Positions 25,844-33,738 of a stretch of 36,223 bases of DNA are shown piece by piece. The notes below the pieces were generated by a model. It was not told the origin of the DNA, made no database searches, and saw nothing but the letters and a program-made list of their open reading frames with translations. The stretch's first letter is position 1. Each line of letters begins with the position of its first letter. Origin of the DNA: Prosthecobacter debontii (GTDB lineage: Bacteria; Verrucomicrobiota; Verrucomicrobiia; Chthoniobacterales; Chthoniobacteraceae); NCBI GenBank assembly GCA_945905735.1, contig CAMDQC010000039.1, positions 1 through 36,223 on the forward strand. The letters run 5' to 3'. The position numbers were made by a program, and so were the translations under genes.

Positions 25844-26662
25844 ATGCCGAAGAAGCAGCCAAAAAAAGCACCAGTCAAAAAGCCAAAAGCCACACCAGCA
25901 AAGGCTTCGAAGCCTGCTGCCAAAAAGCCAGCGCCCAAAGCCAAAGCACCAACCAAGGTCAAAGCAAAAGCCCCGCTCAAGACCAAGCCAGCGGCCAAAG
26001 CACCTGTGAAAAAACCAACAAAGATAGAACCCAAAGCCAGTAAGACGAAAACCCCGGCAGCGAAAGTCACACTGAAAGTGAAGCCACCCACCAAGAAGGT
26101 AATCCTCAAAAAAAAGCCCGTAGAGGTGGATGAGGACGAAGAGATTTTCATCGTCCCAAGGCCCAAAGGCCCAATCAAAATCACCCCCTTTCAAAAAGGG
26201 CAGCGCGAGAAGCTCCAAGCCCTCCGCGATTTGATCCTCGATAGCATGGCAGGCGTCGCCAAAGACACCCTCCGCTCCCGCCCCGAAGGTGGAGAAGCCA
26301 GCGCATTCGGGATGCACCAAGCAGACGCGGGCAGCGATGCCTACGACAAAGATTTCGCCCTTTCACTCCTCTCGCAGGAGCAAGACGCGCTTTTCGAGAT
26401 CGAGGAAGCGATCAAGCGCGTGGACGCTGGCGTTTACGGAATCTGCGAGATGAGCGGCAAGCCGATCATGGTCGCACGGCTCGAAGCGCTGCCTTTTGCC
26501 CGCTACACCGTCGAATGCCAGACCGAGCTTGAGCGCACGAAGCGCCATCAACGGTCCCGCGTTCCTGTCACATCACTTTTTGGTCTCACCGACGCCGACG
26601 AAGAAGACGGCGACGGAGAAGAAGCCGAAGAAACCCCACCGAAAACTCAAACCGAAGAATAA
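25844..26662 (+). CDS. DksA/TraR-like protein with a histone-H1-like basic tail
   Basis: A 272-residue protein in two parts. Residues 1-92 are almost wholly Lys, Pro, Ala and Thr (KKPAPKAKAPTKVKAKAP), like bacterial histone-H1/Hc1-type DNA-binding tails. Residues 115-235 form a DksA/TraR-type coiled coil and finger (REKLQALRDLILDSMAG, LSLLSQEQDALFEIEEAIKRVDAGVYGICEMSGKPI). The finger is reduced: Cys201 is followed by Ser at the second ligand position and Cys225 by Glu at the fourth, so the normal four-Cys zinc site is absent. The last 40 residues are acidic. DksA relatives act on RNA polymerase; here the tail suggests nucleic-acid tethering (inferred). It precedes rpmG by 9 bp and rpsR, which suggests a growth-rate or ribosome connection. 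Confidence 0.8.
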   Translation: MPKKQPKKAPVKKPKATPAKASKPAAKKPAPKAKAPTKVKAKAPLKTKPAAKAPVKKPTKIEPKASKTKTPAAKVTLKVKPPTKKVILKKKPVEVDEDEEIFIVPRPKGPIKITPFQKGQREKLQALRDLILDSMAGVAKDTLRSRPEGGEASAFGMHQADAGSDAYDKDFALSLLSQEQDALFEIEEAIKRVDAGVYGICEMSGKPIMVARLEALPFARYTVECQTELERTKRHQRSRVPVTSLFGLTDADEEDGDGEEAEETPPKTQTEE

Positions 26663-26671
26663 CGAAACACT

Positions 26672-26845
26672 ATGGCGCGCGAATTTATCATCCTCGAATG
26701 CACAGAGGCGAAAGCGGAAGGCAAACCTGTCTCCCGCTACATCTCCAGTCGCAACAAAAAGAGCCCGAACACCCCAACCCGGCTCGAAAAAGTAAAATAC
26801 AACCCGAACCTGAAGCGCCGCACGCTTCACCGTGAAATCAAGTAA
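26672..26845 (+). CDS. rpmG: 50S ribosomal protein L33
   Basis: A 57-residue protein read directly from the bases: [20 protein letters not shown] at the start and [21 protein letters not shown] at the end. The [24 protein letters not shown] core and terminal LHREIK are typical L33. The CxxC pairs of zinc-binding L33 are absent (only one Cys, position 10), so this is the zinc-independent form. It lies between the dksA-like gene (9 bp) and rpsR (2 bp), forming one operon. Confidence 0.93.
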   Translation: MAREFIILECTEAKAEGKPVSRYISSRNKKSPNTPTRLEKVKYNPNLKRRTLHREIK

Positions 26846-26847
26846 TC

Positions 26848-27090
26848 ATGAGCCAGCCAAAAACACCGCAACGCCGGACAAACTTCCGCAAAGCCAACCG
26901 CATGATGCCCCGGCGTCGTGTGGACATCGCCCTCGAAGCAATCGACTGGAAGAACCCTGAGCTTCTGAAGCGCTACGTCACCGAAGCTGGGAAGATTCTT
27001 CCCCGCCGCACGACGGGCGTTCCTGCCCATTATCATCGGAAGATCAACAACGCCATCAAGCGCGCCCGTCAGGCGCTCCTGATGCGCTAA
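26848..27090 (+). CDS. rpsR: 30S ribosomal protein S18
   Basis: An 80-residue S18. The family core is clear: [59 protein letters not shown], in which [15 protein letters not shown] is the signature that contacts 16S RNA. The ATG follows the rpmG stop by 2 bp. Cysteine is absent, consistent with the zinc-free ribosomal set suggested by L33. A perfect 13-bp hairpin terminator follows 32 bp after the stop. Confidence 0.96.
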   Translation: MSQPKTPQRRTNFRKANRMMPRRRVDIALEAIDWKNPELLKRYVTEAGKILPRRTTGVPAHYHRKINNAIKRARQALLMR

Positions 27091-27122
27091 GGCGACTTTC
27101 CGAAATCACATTCATTTCCTTT

Positions 27123-27165
27123 GAACAGGACGCGCTGGAAGACGGCGCGTCCTGTTCGTTTGTCT
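27123..27165 (+). terminator. Terminator of the dksA-like, rpmG, rpsR operon
   Basis: GAACAGGACGCGC (27123-27135) pairs perfectly over 13 bp with GCGCGTCCTGTTC (27145-27157) around a 9-nt loop. The following GTTTGTCT is only moderately T-rich. It lies between rpsR and the convergent VF530 gene. Confidence 0.78.
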
Positions 27166-27215
27166 GAGAGGCTCGGTTTAGCGAGCAACGCGGAGCGGTG
27201 TTCCTGCCGCCGCCC

Positions 27216-27509
27216 CTATGCTTCCGGCTTCGGCTCGCTGTCGGCGGCAGGAGGGTCGCCGCTCTCATTCGCGCGCTGTGCAGCCGCTTGCGCTTTGAAG
27301 TATAACTCGTCGGCAAACCACGCTTCGATCCGTTTGCGCGCCCACGGAGTTTTGCGGAGGAAGGTGAGGCTGGATTTGATGCTGGGATCGAATTGAAAGC
27401 AGCGGACGGGGATGCGATCGGCCATTTCTTGCCATCCGTATTGGGCTTGGATCTGGGTAACGATGGTTTCCAGCGTGATTCCGTGGAGGGGATCTCGGGG
27501 ATGGTTCAT
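27216..27509 (-). CDS. VF530 family (DUF2132) small protein
   Basis: A 97-residue protein whose first 70 residues match the VF530 fold: DPLHGITLETIVTQIQAQYGWQEMADRIPVRCF, then PSIKSSLTFLRKTPWARKRIEAWFADE. These proteins bind DNA in vitro according to structural studies of the family, but have no firm physiological role. The last 25 residues are a polar Ala/Glu/Pro tail. Its ATG overlaps the stop of the upstream histidine kinase in an ATGA, so it is the last gene of the seven-gene minus-strand operon. Confidence 0.85.
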   Translation of the reverse strand: MNHPRDPLHGITLETIVTQIQAQYGWQEMADRIPVRCFQFDPSIKSSLTFLRKTPWARKRIEAWFADELYFKAQAAAQRANESGDPPAADSEPKPEA

Positions 27510-29485
27510 GAGTTGGGCAGCTTCACGCGGATAATGCCGGGGCCGGTTTTTCCGGACGCGGGGATTTCGAGAGTGCCGAGGTGGTTTTCGATGATTTTGC
27601 GGGTGACGGTGAGGCCGAGCCCAAGGCCGACGGCGCGGGTGCTGTGAAAGGGTGAGCCGATTTGTTCCACGATGTCGCTGGGGAATCCAGGGCCGGAATC
27701 TTGGACTTCTACGGCGATGTCATGCTCCGGGCTTTGCTCGATGCGGACCGTGACGGTGGGGTTTTCGGGATTGGCCTGGAGGGCGTTGAGCATGAGCTCG
27801 GAGAAGGCGTGACGGAGGGCTTTGGTGTCGCCGGTGACGGTGGTGGCGTCCGCTAGGTCGAGCTCCAACCGGGCAGGGCGGGTGCCAGAGCACAGAGTAT
27901 TGGCTTCTTGGTATGCGCTGCGGAGGAGTTCGGCGATTTTCACGGTTTGGCCGCCTTGGCGGTCCCAATCGCGGCTGAGGAAGTTCATCTGCTGGGTGAG
28001 GCGTGTGATACGGCGGACGCTTTTGCCGGCGGAGGCGATGAGTTCTTTTCGGCCTTCGTCTTCATCTTCCTCGACGATCTGCTGCAAGGTGGAGATGGGC
28101 GTGAGGGCGTTGCCGATTTCATGGGCGAGGTGCCAAGACATTTGGCGGATGAGGCGGAGTTTGTTGGTCTCGACTTCGAGTTGCACGGCGCGCTCGTGCT
28201 CGGTGATGTCGTCGAGCACGAGGAGTGCGGCGTCGGCTCGTCGGTCTGCGCCTAAGCGAAATGGGACGATGCGAACGCCGATGATTGCTGCCGGTAGATG
28301 CGGCGGGGTCCATTTGAAGGGGGCTACGGCTTGGCCGGTCTGGATGACTTGGAATATCTGACTGCCGAGTTGCTGGGTGAGGTCGTTGAAAAGGAAGGTC
28401 TTTTTGGTCCGCTGGCGGCTGTCTTCGGGGAAGAGGATGGCGAGCGCGGCAGCGTTGGTGTGAACGATCTCGCGGTCGGTGCCGACGACAACGCATCCGC
28501 TTCCGAGGGATGCGATGATTTCGTCGATGAGACCGTGTCCGATGGAGAGTTGCTCGTGCCGCCAGCAGTTACGGAGGGCGGTGCCAAGTTCTTCGAGCCA
28601 TCGGTAGAGATGGAGAAGCTCTTCGTCGGTGAATGTACCGCCGGTGATGCGTTCGTCGAGGAGGAGAATGCCGACAAACGTATCGCGGTCCAAGATCGGG
28701 ACAGCGATGGAGCTGCCGAGGGTGTGAAATTCACTCAGGATGTCTCGGTTGGCGACTGCTTCAGGGCTGGTATTGCGGAGGATACGCCGGTTGTAGTGCA
28801 GGTGTTCGCCGAGGCCGCGCCGGAGCGAGAGGGGGAATTGCTGGAGTATGGTCGGCTCGTGGCCAATGCCCTGCATGGCGTGGAGAGAGCCATCATCATC
28901 GGCGATGTTGTCGGGCTTGCGCAGGAAGACGACGGCGCGGTTGGTGCCGAGTGCTTCGCGGACTTGCTGGACGGCTTGCTGGAGAAGGGCTTTCGCGTCG
29001 AGACTATGGATAAGCAAAGAGGAAAAGCGGCGGAGACTGTCGAGCTGGTTGTGCGGTTGCTTCGAAAAGACGGGGAGTTGCGCAGGCGGGGCAATGGCGG
29101 TGATTTGCTGGGCCGCAGGTTCGTTGGGGATGGCAACGAGCTTTTCGAGGAAGTGGTTGAGCAGTCGGGCGCGGACGGGCTTTTCGAGGATAGTTGCGAC
29201 GCCTATCAGGTAGGCTTCCTCTTCCCACTGACGATGCCCACCGGCGGAGAACACGATGAGCGGGACGGTGCTGGCGCGTTCGCGGACTTCTTCGAAAACG
29301 TGGAGGATGCGGGCGTCGTTTAGGTCCACATCAAGCACCACCGCATCAATGGCCTTTCGGGCAAAGAGCGGCGCAGCACTGGCGGCGTCTTCATGCACAA
29401 TTACGCGCCAGCGCATCGGGTCGAGCGCCGATGTGATGGCGCTCCCGAAGCCTGGTTGGTGCGTGAGGACGAGGATGGTGTGCAT
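27506..29485 (-). CDS. Receiver-GAF-PAS sensor histidine kinase
   Basis: A 659-residue soluble kinase with no membrane segment. Residues 1-115 are receiver-like: candidate phosphoacceptor Asp52 in AVVLDVDLND, the Ser80 region in LIVFSAGG, and Lys102 in ILEKP. Residues about 150-310 are a GAF domain (LDAKALLQQAVQQVREALGTNRAVVFL). Residues about 315-435 are PAS-like (SLGSGCVVVGTDREIVHTNAAALAIL). The kinase core has His455 in HLAHEIGNALTPIS, an N box LMLNALQAN (565-572), and G boxes DSGPGFP and GLGLGLTVTRKI. Having the receiver at the N-terminus implies phosphorelay or input from another kinase, perhaps its upstream neighbour. The gene overlaps that neighbour by 95 bp and the VF530 gene by 4 bp. 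No DNA-binding response regulator is encoded nearby. Confidence 0.85.
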   Translation of the reverse strand: MHTILVLTHQPGFGSAITSALDPMRWRVIVHEDAASAAPLFARKAIDAVVLDVDLNDARILHVFEEVRERASTVPLIVFSAGGHRQWEEEAYLIGVATILEKPVRARLLNHFLEKLVAIPNEPAAQQITAIAPPAQLPVFSKQPHNQLDSLRRFSSLLIHSLDAKALLQQAVQQVREALGTNRAVVFLRKPDNIADDDGSLHAMQGIGHEPTILQQFPLSLRRGLGEHLHYNRRILRNTSPEAVANRDILSEFHTLGSSIAVPILDRDTFVGILLLDERITGGTFTDEELLHLYRWLEELGTALRNCWRHEQLSIGHGLIDEIIASLGSGCVVVGTDREIVHTNAAALAILFPEDSRQRTKKTFLFNDLTQQLGSQIFQVIQTGQAVAPFKWTPPHLPAAIIGVRIVPFRLGADRRADAALLVLDDITEHERAVQLEVETNKLRLIRQMSWHLAHEIGNALTPISTLQQIVEEDEDEGRKELIASAGKSVRRITRLTQQMNFLSRDWDRQGGQTVKIAELLRSAYQEANTLCSGTRPARLELDLADATTVTGDTKALRHAFSELMLNALQANPENPTVTVRIEQSPEHDIAVEVQDSGPGFPSDIVEQIGSPFHSTRAVGLGLGLTVTRKIIENHLGTLEIPASGKTGPGIIRVKLPNS

Positions 29486-31556
29486 CGTGGTTACGCGTTT
29501 TTGAGCGCGGTTCGGTCAGCCCCTCTGTGTCTCCTCGGGCGACTGGGTGAGTGGGTAAATCGAGGGAAAAAGTCGTCCCACGCCCGACTTCGCTGGCGAC
29601 GGTGAGCGTGCCGCCGTGGAGTGTGGCGATTTTCCGGCAAATCGCGAGCCCGAGGCCGAAGCCGCGTTCGGAATCGCCGGTCTTCTTTGTCGAAAAATAT
29701 GGCTCGAATATCCGATCACGCACTTCCGGCGGGATGCCAGATCCGTTGTCGATGACTTGGATGCGAACCCACTCGCGGCCTTTCTCCATATTGGTTCGGG
29801 TCAGGATGACCCGGATCAAGCCGCCCGGCTCGGAGGCATCCACGGCATTGGCGATAAGGTTTGCGAGCAGGCGCTGAACGAGCACATCGAGACGGAGCGG
29901 GTGAATATTAAGCCCCAGACTCTCAGTGAAAAAGAGCGACTCCTGGATGTAGTCGGTCATTTTCTGCATGTTCCGTTTAGAGACAGGGACCAAGTCGGAC
30001 TTCAGTAAATCTTCAAGGGAACCCTCTTCCAGCAATTGGATGAGGGTGGATATCGGAGTTGTGAGATTTCGCAGGTCGTGAGCCATTCCTTGAGACATGC
30101 GCCCGATAAGTTCGAACTCTTGCGCACGCACAATCTGGTTCTTAAGAGAAATCTGATTTACCACAAGAATTATATTTACTGCTATTTCGCTCAGGTGTCG
30201 CGCTTCCTCTGAGGAAATCGAAGAACCGTTCTGTTTATCCCCGATGAGCAAGAAGCCGAGAGGCTGCTCTTCGACCCGAAACGGAAAGACGATTCGGCCT
30301 TCAAGTCCTTGGATCTCTCGGCGCAGTTTGGCCTGCGGGTCTTCGCCACCGTCGATAGGTTTATCCTGAAGAAGAATGAACTTTTCGCCAGAATCCGGGA
30401 CAGAGAAAATCGAGCCGTTGTTCTGTAAATTTGGGAGAAGAACCGGCGAGCGGGGCGGGAGAGAGCGGACGACGGAGAAATCGCGGCGTGTTTCCCCGAG
30501 AAGGACAACGGAAAAGCCCCGGAGTCGGAAAGTGCCTGCGAGGAACTTCGCCAGTTCGTCGAGAACGGTGTTGAGGTCGAGTTGCCATTTCATTTGCTCG
30601 ATGAAAGCACGCACTTTGTCCGGAAGCTCGAAGCGGTCGCCGAGCATCGCACGTTCGAGGCGCCCGACCGGGCCACCGAGGAGTTTTGGGAACAGGAATG
30701 TTGCGATGAGCGTGCTAAAGGCAAATGCCGCCAGCGCCATGATGATCTCATACCAATCGAAGCTGCCGGGCTTAATCGCAGAGCCGACGAACAGCGGTAG
30801 GAGGCTGATGGCCACCACAAAGCAGACGCGCAGCAACAGTGAAGTGGCCTTGCCAAAGGCATAGTAAATATCCAGCAACTGATGCTGTAGAACGCTGTAA
30901 GCGACTGCGATTCCGTAGAGAATTGCGCCGAGATTTCCTAGCGCGATAAACGAGAGATTCGTGCCGGGATAGTAAGTCGGCCCGAGGATCGGCATCAGGT
31001 CATTCGTCCCCGTGATCCAAAGCGTGAGGATAGAGAGCCAGAGCACGAGAATCTGCGAGCGCCGGTCCGACTTCACCCTCAACGCATAAACGGGCAGTCC
31101 AAGCACCAGCGGGATCGTCAGAATGGCATACGAAGCGAGATAAACCTTAAAGAAAGGCCCTGCGACCGCCCACCAACCGAGCACCGAAACACGCTGGACC
31201 CCCTGCATGTAGTAAGGCGTGAAAATGAGGCTCAGAAGGAGCCCGATGTGGAGTGCGTAAAACGGGTAAATCCACTTCGGAGTACGGTTGTGAATAATGA
31301 GCTGGCAGAGGTGCGCCAGAGCCAGCGGCAGAAAAATCACGGCTCCCTGAATAACGCCGACCCACACCGTCGCTTGCTCTTCCGTGACATACGGGAAGCT
31401 CTTAAAAAAGGCGGCGAAATTCCACAGAGAGACGCACCCACCCCACAGCACATAGACGCGGTTCAGTGTGGAGCGCGGGTTCGTGTAAAAAACGAACGCG
31501 GCGAGCGCAGCATTAATAACTGCGGCGGAGATGGCGGCGTTAGCGACGAAGTTCAT
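29391..31556 (-). CDS. Membrane 7TM-GAF sensor histidine kinase, PrsK-like architecture
   Basis: A 721-residue kinase. Residues 1-290 hold eight or nine hydrophobic segments, of the histidine-kinase N-terminal 7TM type plus two more helices. Residues about 320-470 are GAF-like. The H box GRMSQGMAHDLRNLTTPIS carries His493, the N box is NLIANAVDAS (566-575), and G boxes are IDNGSGIP and GFGLGLAICRKI. The order resembles PEP-CTERM/exosortase kinase PrsK, including the HDLRNL form of the H box, but I see no exosortase genes. Two oddities: only about 15 residues separate the second dimerisation helix from the N box, where its neighbour kinase has about 50, and the frame continues about 40 residues past the ATPase domain into the next gene in a sequence that looks like shadow translation. 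Its ATG overlaps the ketosynthase stop. Confidence 0.82.
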   Translation of the reverse strand: MNFVANAAISAAVINAALAAFVFYTNPRSTLNRVYVLWGGCVSLWNFAAFFKSFPYVTEEQATVWVGVIQGAVIFLPLALAHLCQLIIHNRTPKWIYPFYALHIGLLLSLIFTPYYMQGVQRVSVLGWWAVAGPFFKVYLASYAILTIPLVLGLPVYALRVKSDRRSQILVLWLSILTLWITGTNDLMPILGPTYYPGTNLSFIALGNLGAILYGIAVAYSVLQHQLLDIYYAFGKATSLLLRVCFVVAISLLPLFVGSAIKPGSFDWYEIIMALAAFAFSTLIATFLFPKLLGGPVGRLERAMLGDRFELPDKVRAFIEQMKWQLDLNTVLDELAKFLAGTFRLRGFSVVLLGETRRDFSVVRSLPPRSPVLLPNLQNNGSIFSVPDSGEKFILLQDKPIDGGEDPQAKLRREIQGLEGRIVFPFRVEEQPLGFLLIGDKQNGSSISSEEARHLSEIAVNIILVVNQISLKNQIVRAQEFELIGRMSQGMAHDLRNLTTPISTLIQLLEEGSLEDLLKSDLVPVSKRNMQKMTDYIQESLFFTESLGLNIHPLRLDVLVQRLLANLIANAVDASEPGGLIRVILTRTNMEKGREWVRIQVIDNGSGIPPEVRDRIFEPYFSTKKTGDSERGFGLGLAICRKIATLHGGTLTVASEVGRGTTFSLDLPTHPVARGDTEGLTEPRSKTRNHDAHHPRPHAPTRLRERHHIGARPDALARNCA

Positions 31557-32824
31557 GCCGCGCCCTCATTTTGGCCAAACACGAGGCACGAATACCGCCC
31601 GCCAAAGCCCGCATTCACACACAGCGCAGTCTTCACCGGGTAAGGGCGCGTGGACTTCACATAGTCAAGATCGCAGCCCACGTCGGGGTCGTTCAAATTG
31701 ATCGTCGGCGGGATGCTTTGCTTATGCAGCGTCAGCACCGTCACCGCCGCTTCCACGGCCCCGGAAGCACCCATCAGGTGCCCCGTGATGGGCTTCGTCG
31801 CCGTCACCGAAAGCCGCTGCGCATGGCCCCCAAAAACCGCCTTGATGGCCTTCGTCTCGATGGGGTCGTTCTGCTTCGTCGCCGAGCCGTGCGCGTTGAT
31901 GTGCGACACTTGCTCCGGCACGATGCGCGCATCTTTGAGCGCTCGCTCCATCGCCGCCTTGTATCCCACTCCCTCCGGGTGCAGCGCGGTGGGGTGATAC
32001 GCTTCGGAAGTCCGCCCATGCCCGAGAATCTCCGCCAAAATCGTAGCCCCGCGAGCAAGCGCATGTCCGCGTTCTTCCAGCACCAAAAATGCGGCACCTT
32101 CGCCAAGGACGAACCCATCCCGCGAGCGATCAAAAGGCCGCATCGATTGGCCAGGGACACCGCTCCATTCACTCATCGAACGCAATCTGCAAAAGCCCAC
32201 GAACAGCATCTCGTGCATCTCCTCCGCGCCGCCAGCGAGCATCACGTCAAACTCATCGTGACGGATCAATTTCGCCGCATGGCCGATGGAATCATTGCTC
32301 GACGCACAGCCCGAACAATAAGTGATCGCCGCGCCTTGGATGCCGAGATGCTGGCTGATCGTGCTGCTCCCATCGCCGCAATATCCGGCGACAACATTGT
32401 AGGGATGGACCTTCCGATAATCGTGCGTTCGCAGGAAAATCTTCTGCGTTTTCATCACGCTCTCCGAGCCGCTGATCGTCGTCCCTTCCACAATCCCGAC
32501 GCGCTCCGGGTCCACCGTTTTCAGATCCAGCCTCGCGTGCCGAAGCGCCTGCACAGAAGCCGCCAGCCCGTATTGAACCGTCTTGTCAAAGCGCCCATTT
32601 TCCGCGTCCACGAAGTCGCAGAGCCGGAAGTCCTTTACCTCCGCCGCATACTTCACCGGGAGCCGCGAAACATCGAATTTCTACACCGGAGCCACAGCGC
32701 TATTTCCCGCCACGACGTTGCCCCAGAAAGTCTCCAACGTATTTCCGTTGGGCGCGATCACGCCGATGCCAGTCACAACAACGCGGCGGACAAGCTCATA
32801 GCGGTTGTGCTCATGACTCATCAT
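31553..32824 (-). pseudogene. Beta-ketoacyl-ACP synthase II-like (FabF) gene with an in-frame amber stop
   Basis: KAS II enzymes condense malonyl-ACP with acyl-ACP in fatty-acid or polyketide synthesis. Reading the minus strand from the ATG at 32821 (a second ATG is at 32824) gives a normal N-terminus, RRVVVTGIGVIAPNGNTLETFWGN, then TAG at 32681-32683 (codon 47), then KFDVSRLP and the rest in the same frame: 422 codons plus stop if the TAG is counted, the usual family length. The remainder keeps the catalytic Cys (SGCASSNDSIGHA, codon 172 of the full frame), NAHGSATKQND and KPITGHLMGASG with both His residues, and the conserved AGFGG tail. The GTG at 32656 could restart translation but would omit strand beta-1. 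Options are a recent nonsense mutation, a base-call error or readthrough. The stop overlaps the 7TM kinase start in an ATGA. Confidence 0.8.
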
Positions 32825-32827
32825 CGG

Positions 32828-33166
32828 CTACCCCGGCGGCCAGCCCAAAGGCCGCCCCGCCAATAGATGGATGTGCAAATGCGGCACGCTCTCGCCCGCA
32901 TCGCGTCCATTGTTGATCACCAGCCGATAGCCGCTCTCCAGCACACCCAGCTTCGCCGCGATTTCGCGCGCAGCCAGCAGCATCCGCCCGAGCAGCGCCG
33001 CATCGTCCGCCGCCGCCAACGCGATGCGCGGGATACAGCGCTTCGGCACGATCAGCACATGCACCGGCGCCTGCGCGCTGATGTCGTGAAACGCGATAAA
33101 ATCCACCTCCTCGTGGACGATAGAAGCGGGGATTTCCCGAGCAGCAATTTTTTCGAAGATAGTCAT
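32828..33166 (-). CDS. HIT family protein (HinT-like)
   Basis: A 112-residue histidine-triad nucleotide-binding protein. The Hint branch hydrolyses phosphoramidates of AMP, such as lysyl- or aminoacyl-AMP. The N-terminal strand SIVHEEVDFIAFHDISAQAPVHVLIVPKR is canonical, as is the active-site triad HLHIH at 96-100 in PHLHIHLLAGRPLGWPPG. NNGRDAGESV is the loop before it. Length is normal. It sits 3 bp before the ketosynthase start and 2 bp after the ATP-cone-like gene, within the seven-gene operon. Confidence 0.93.
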   Translation of the reverse strand: MTIFEKIAAREIPASIVHEEVDFIAFHDISAQAPVHVLIVPKRCIPRIALAAADDAALLGRMLLAAREIAAKLGVLESGYRLVINNGRDAGESVPHLHIHLLAGRPLGWPPG

Positions 33167-33168
33167 CG

Positions 33169-33738
33169 CTATGCGACGTAGAGGAAGAGTTCACCGGACT
33201 TCCCGGCCGTATCCGCGTGCGTGTGCTCGCGGGCGAAAGTGACGATCTCCGCCTGAAGCGCCGCGCACTCCCGGCTCCACGCGCGCCGCCTGCGCAAGAC
33301 CTTCACGCAATGCTCCAGCCCATGCAGCTCGCAGTAGCTCCCGCCGAGCTGCATCACGTCGCGCAGCCGCCGACTCAGCGCAAAAAAGAACGCAAGCTCG
33401 AAGCCATCGCCCGCCTCCTGCGCCAGCTCCAGCAGCGACACCCGCGAGAACGGAGCCGCCGCCTCGAATCGCTCGCCGATTTCCGCATACCCGATCACCT
33501 GCAACGCACCGCGCACCGCGCGCGTGAGCTGCGTCACCGGCACGGTCGTCTTCGTCTCACCGACTTGCTCCAGCCACACTTGCACGCTCCGCGCGACGTG
33601 GTCCGCCAGCCACCAATCGGCATACCCGGCGCGATTCGCCGCCACACTCAGGGCACGCCGCAGCCACTCCCGCTCAAAGGCCACGATTTGGCCGTTGGCG
33701 AGGGTGATGACTGGCAGATTGTCCCGAAAGGCGATCAT
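33169..33738 (-). CDS. ATP-cone-like protein of unknown function, next to nrdR
   Basis: A 189-residue protein I do not recognise by name. Residues 9-92 fit the ATP-cone pattern: a strand with a turn and basic start (ITLANGQIVAFEREWLRRALSVAANRAG), a helical middle (ADHVARSVQVWLEQ), and the closing helix pair (VTQLTRAVRGALQVIGYAEIGERF). ATP-cones bind ATP/dATP and are found in NrdR and ribonucleotide reductases. The remaining 95 residues are helical with basic arginines (RDVMQ, KVLRRRRAWSRECAALQAEI) and no obvious catalytic motif. The ATG overlaps the nrdR stop in an ATGA, so the two are coupled. A regulatory partner of NrdR or a nucleotide sensor is an inference. Confidence 0.6.
   Translation of the reverse strand: MIAFRDNLPVITLANGQIVAFEREWLRRALSVAANRAGYADWWLADHVARSVQVWLEQVGETKTTVPVTQLTRAVRGALQVIGYAEIGERFEAAAPFSRVSLLELAQEAGDGFELAFFFALSRRLRDVMQLGGSYCELHGLEHCVKVLRRRRAWSRECAALQAEIVTFAREHTHADTAGKSGELFLYVA

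Noticed and set aside
31571..32866. A plus-strand frame of 431 codons opposite the ketosynthase
   Set aside because: The composition is Arg/His-rich shadow translation, while the minus-strand frame carries all ketosynthase motifs.
33169..33738. Reading the gene after nrdR as RecO or another repair protein
   Set aside because: No OB-fold or zinc-finger pattern is present; the N-terminal half fits the ATP-cone layout better.
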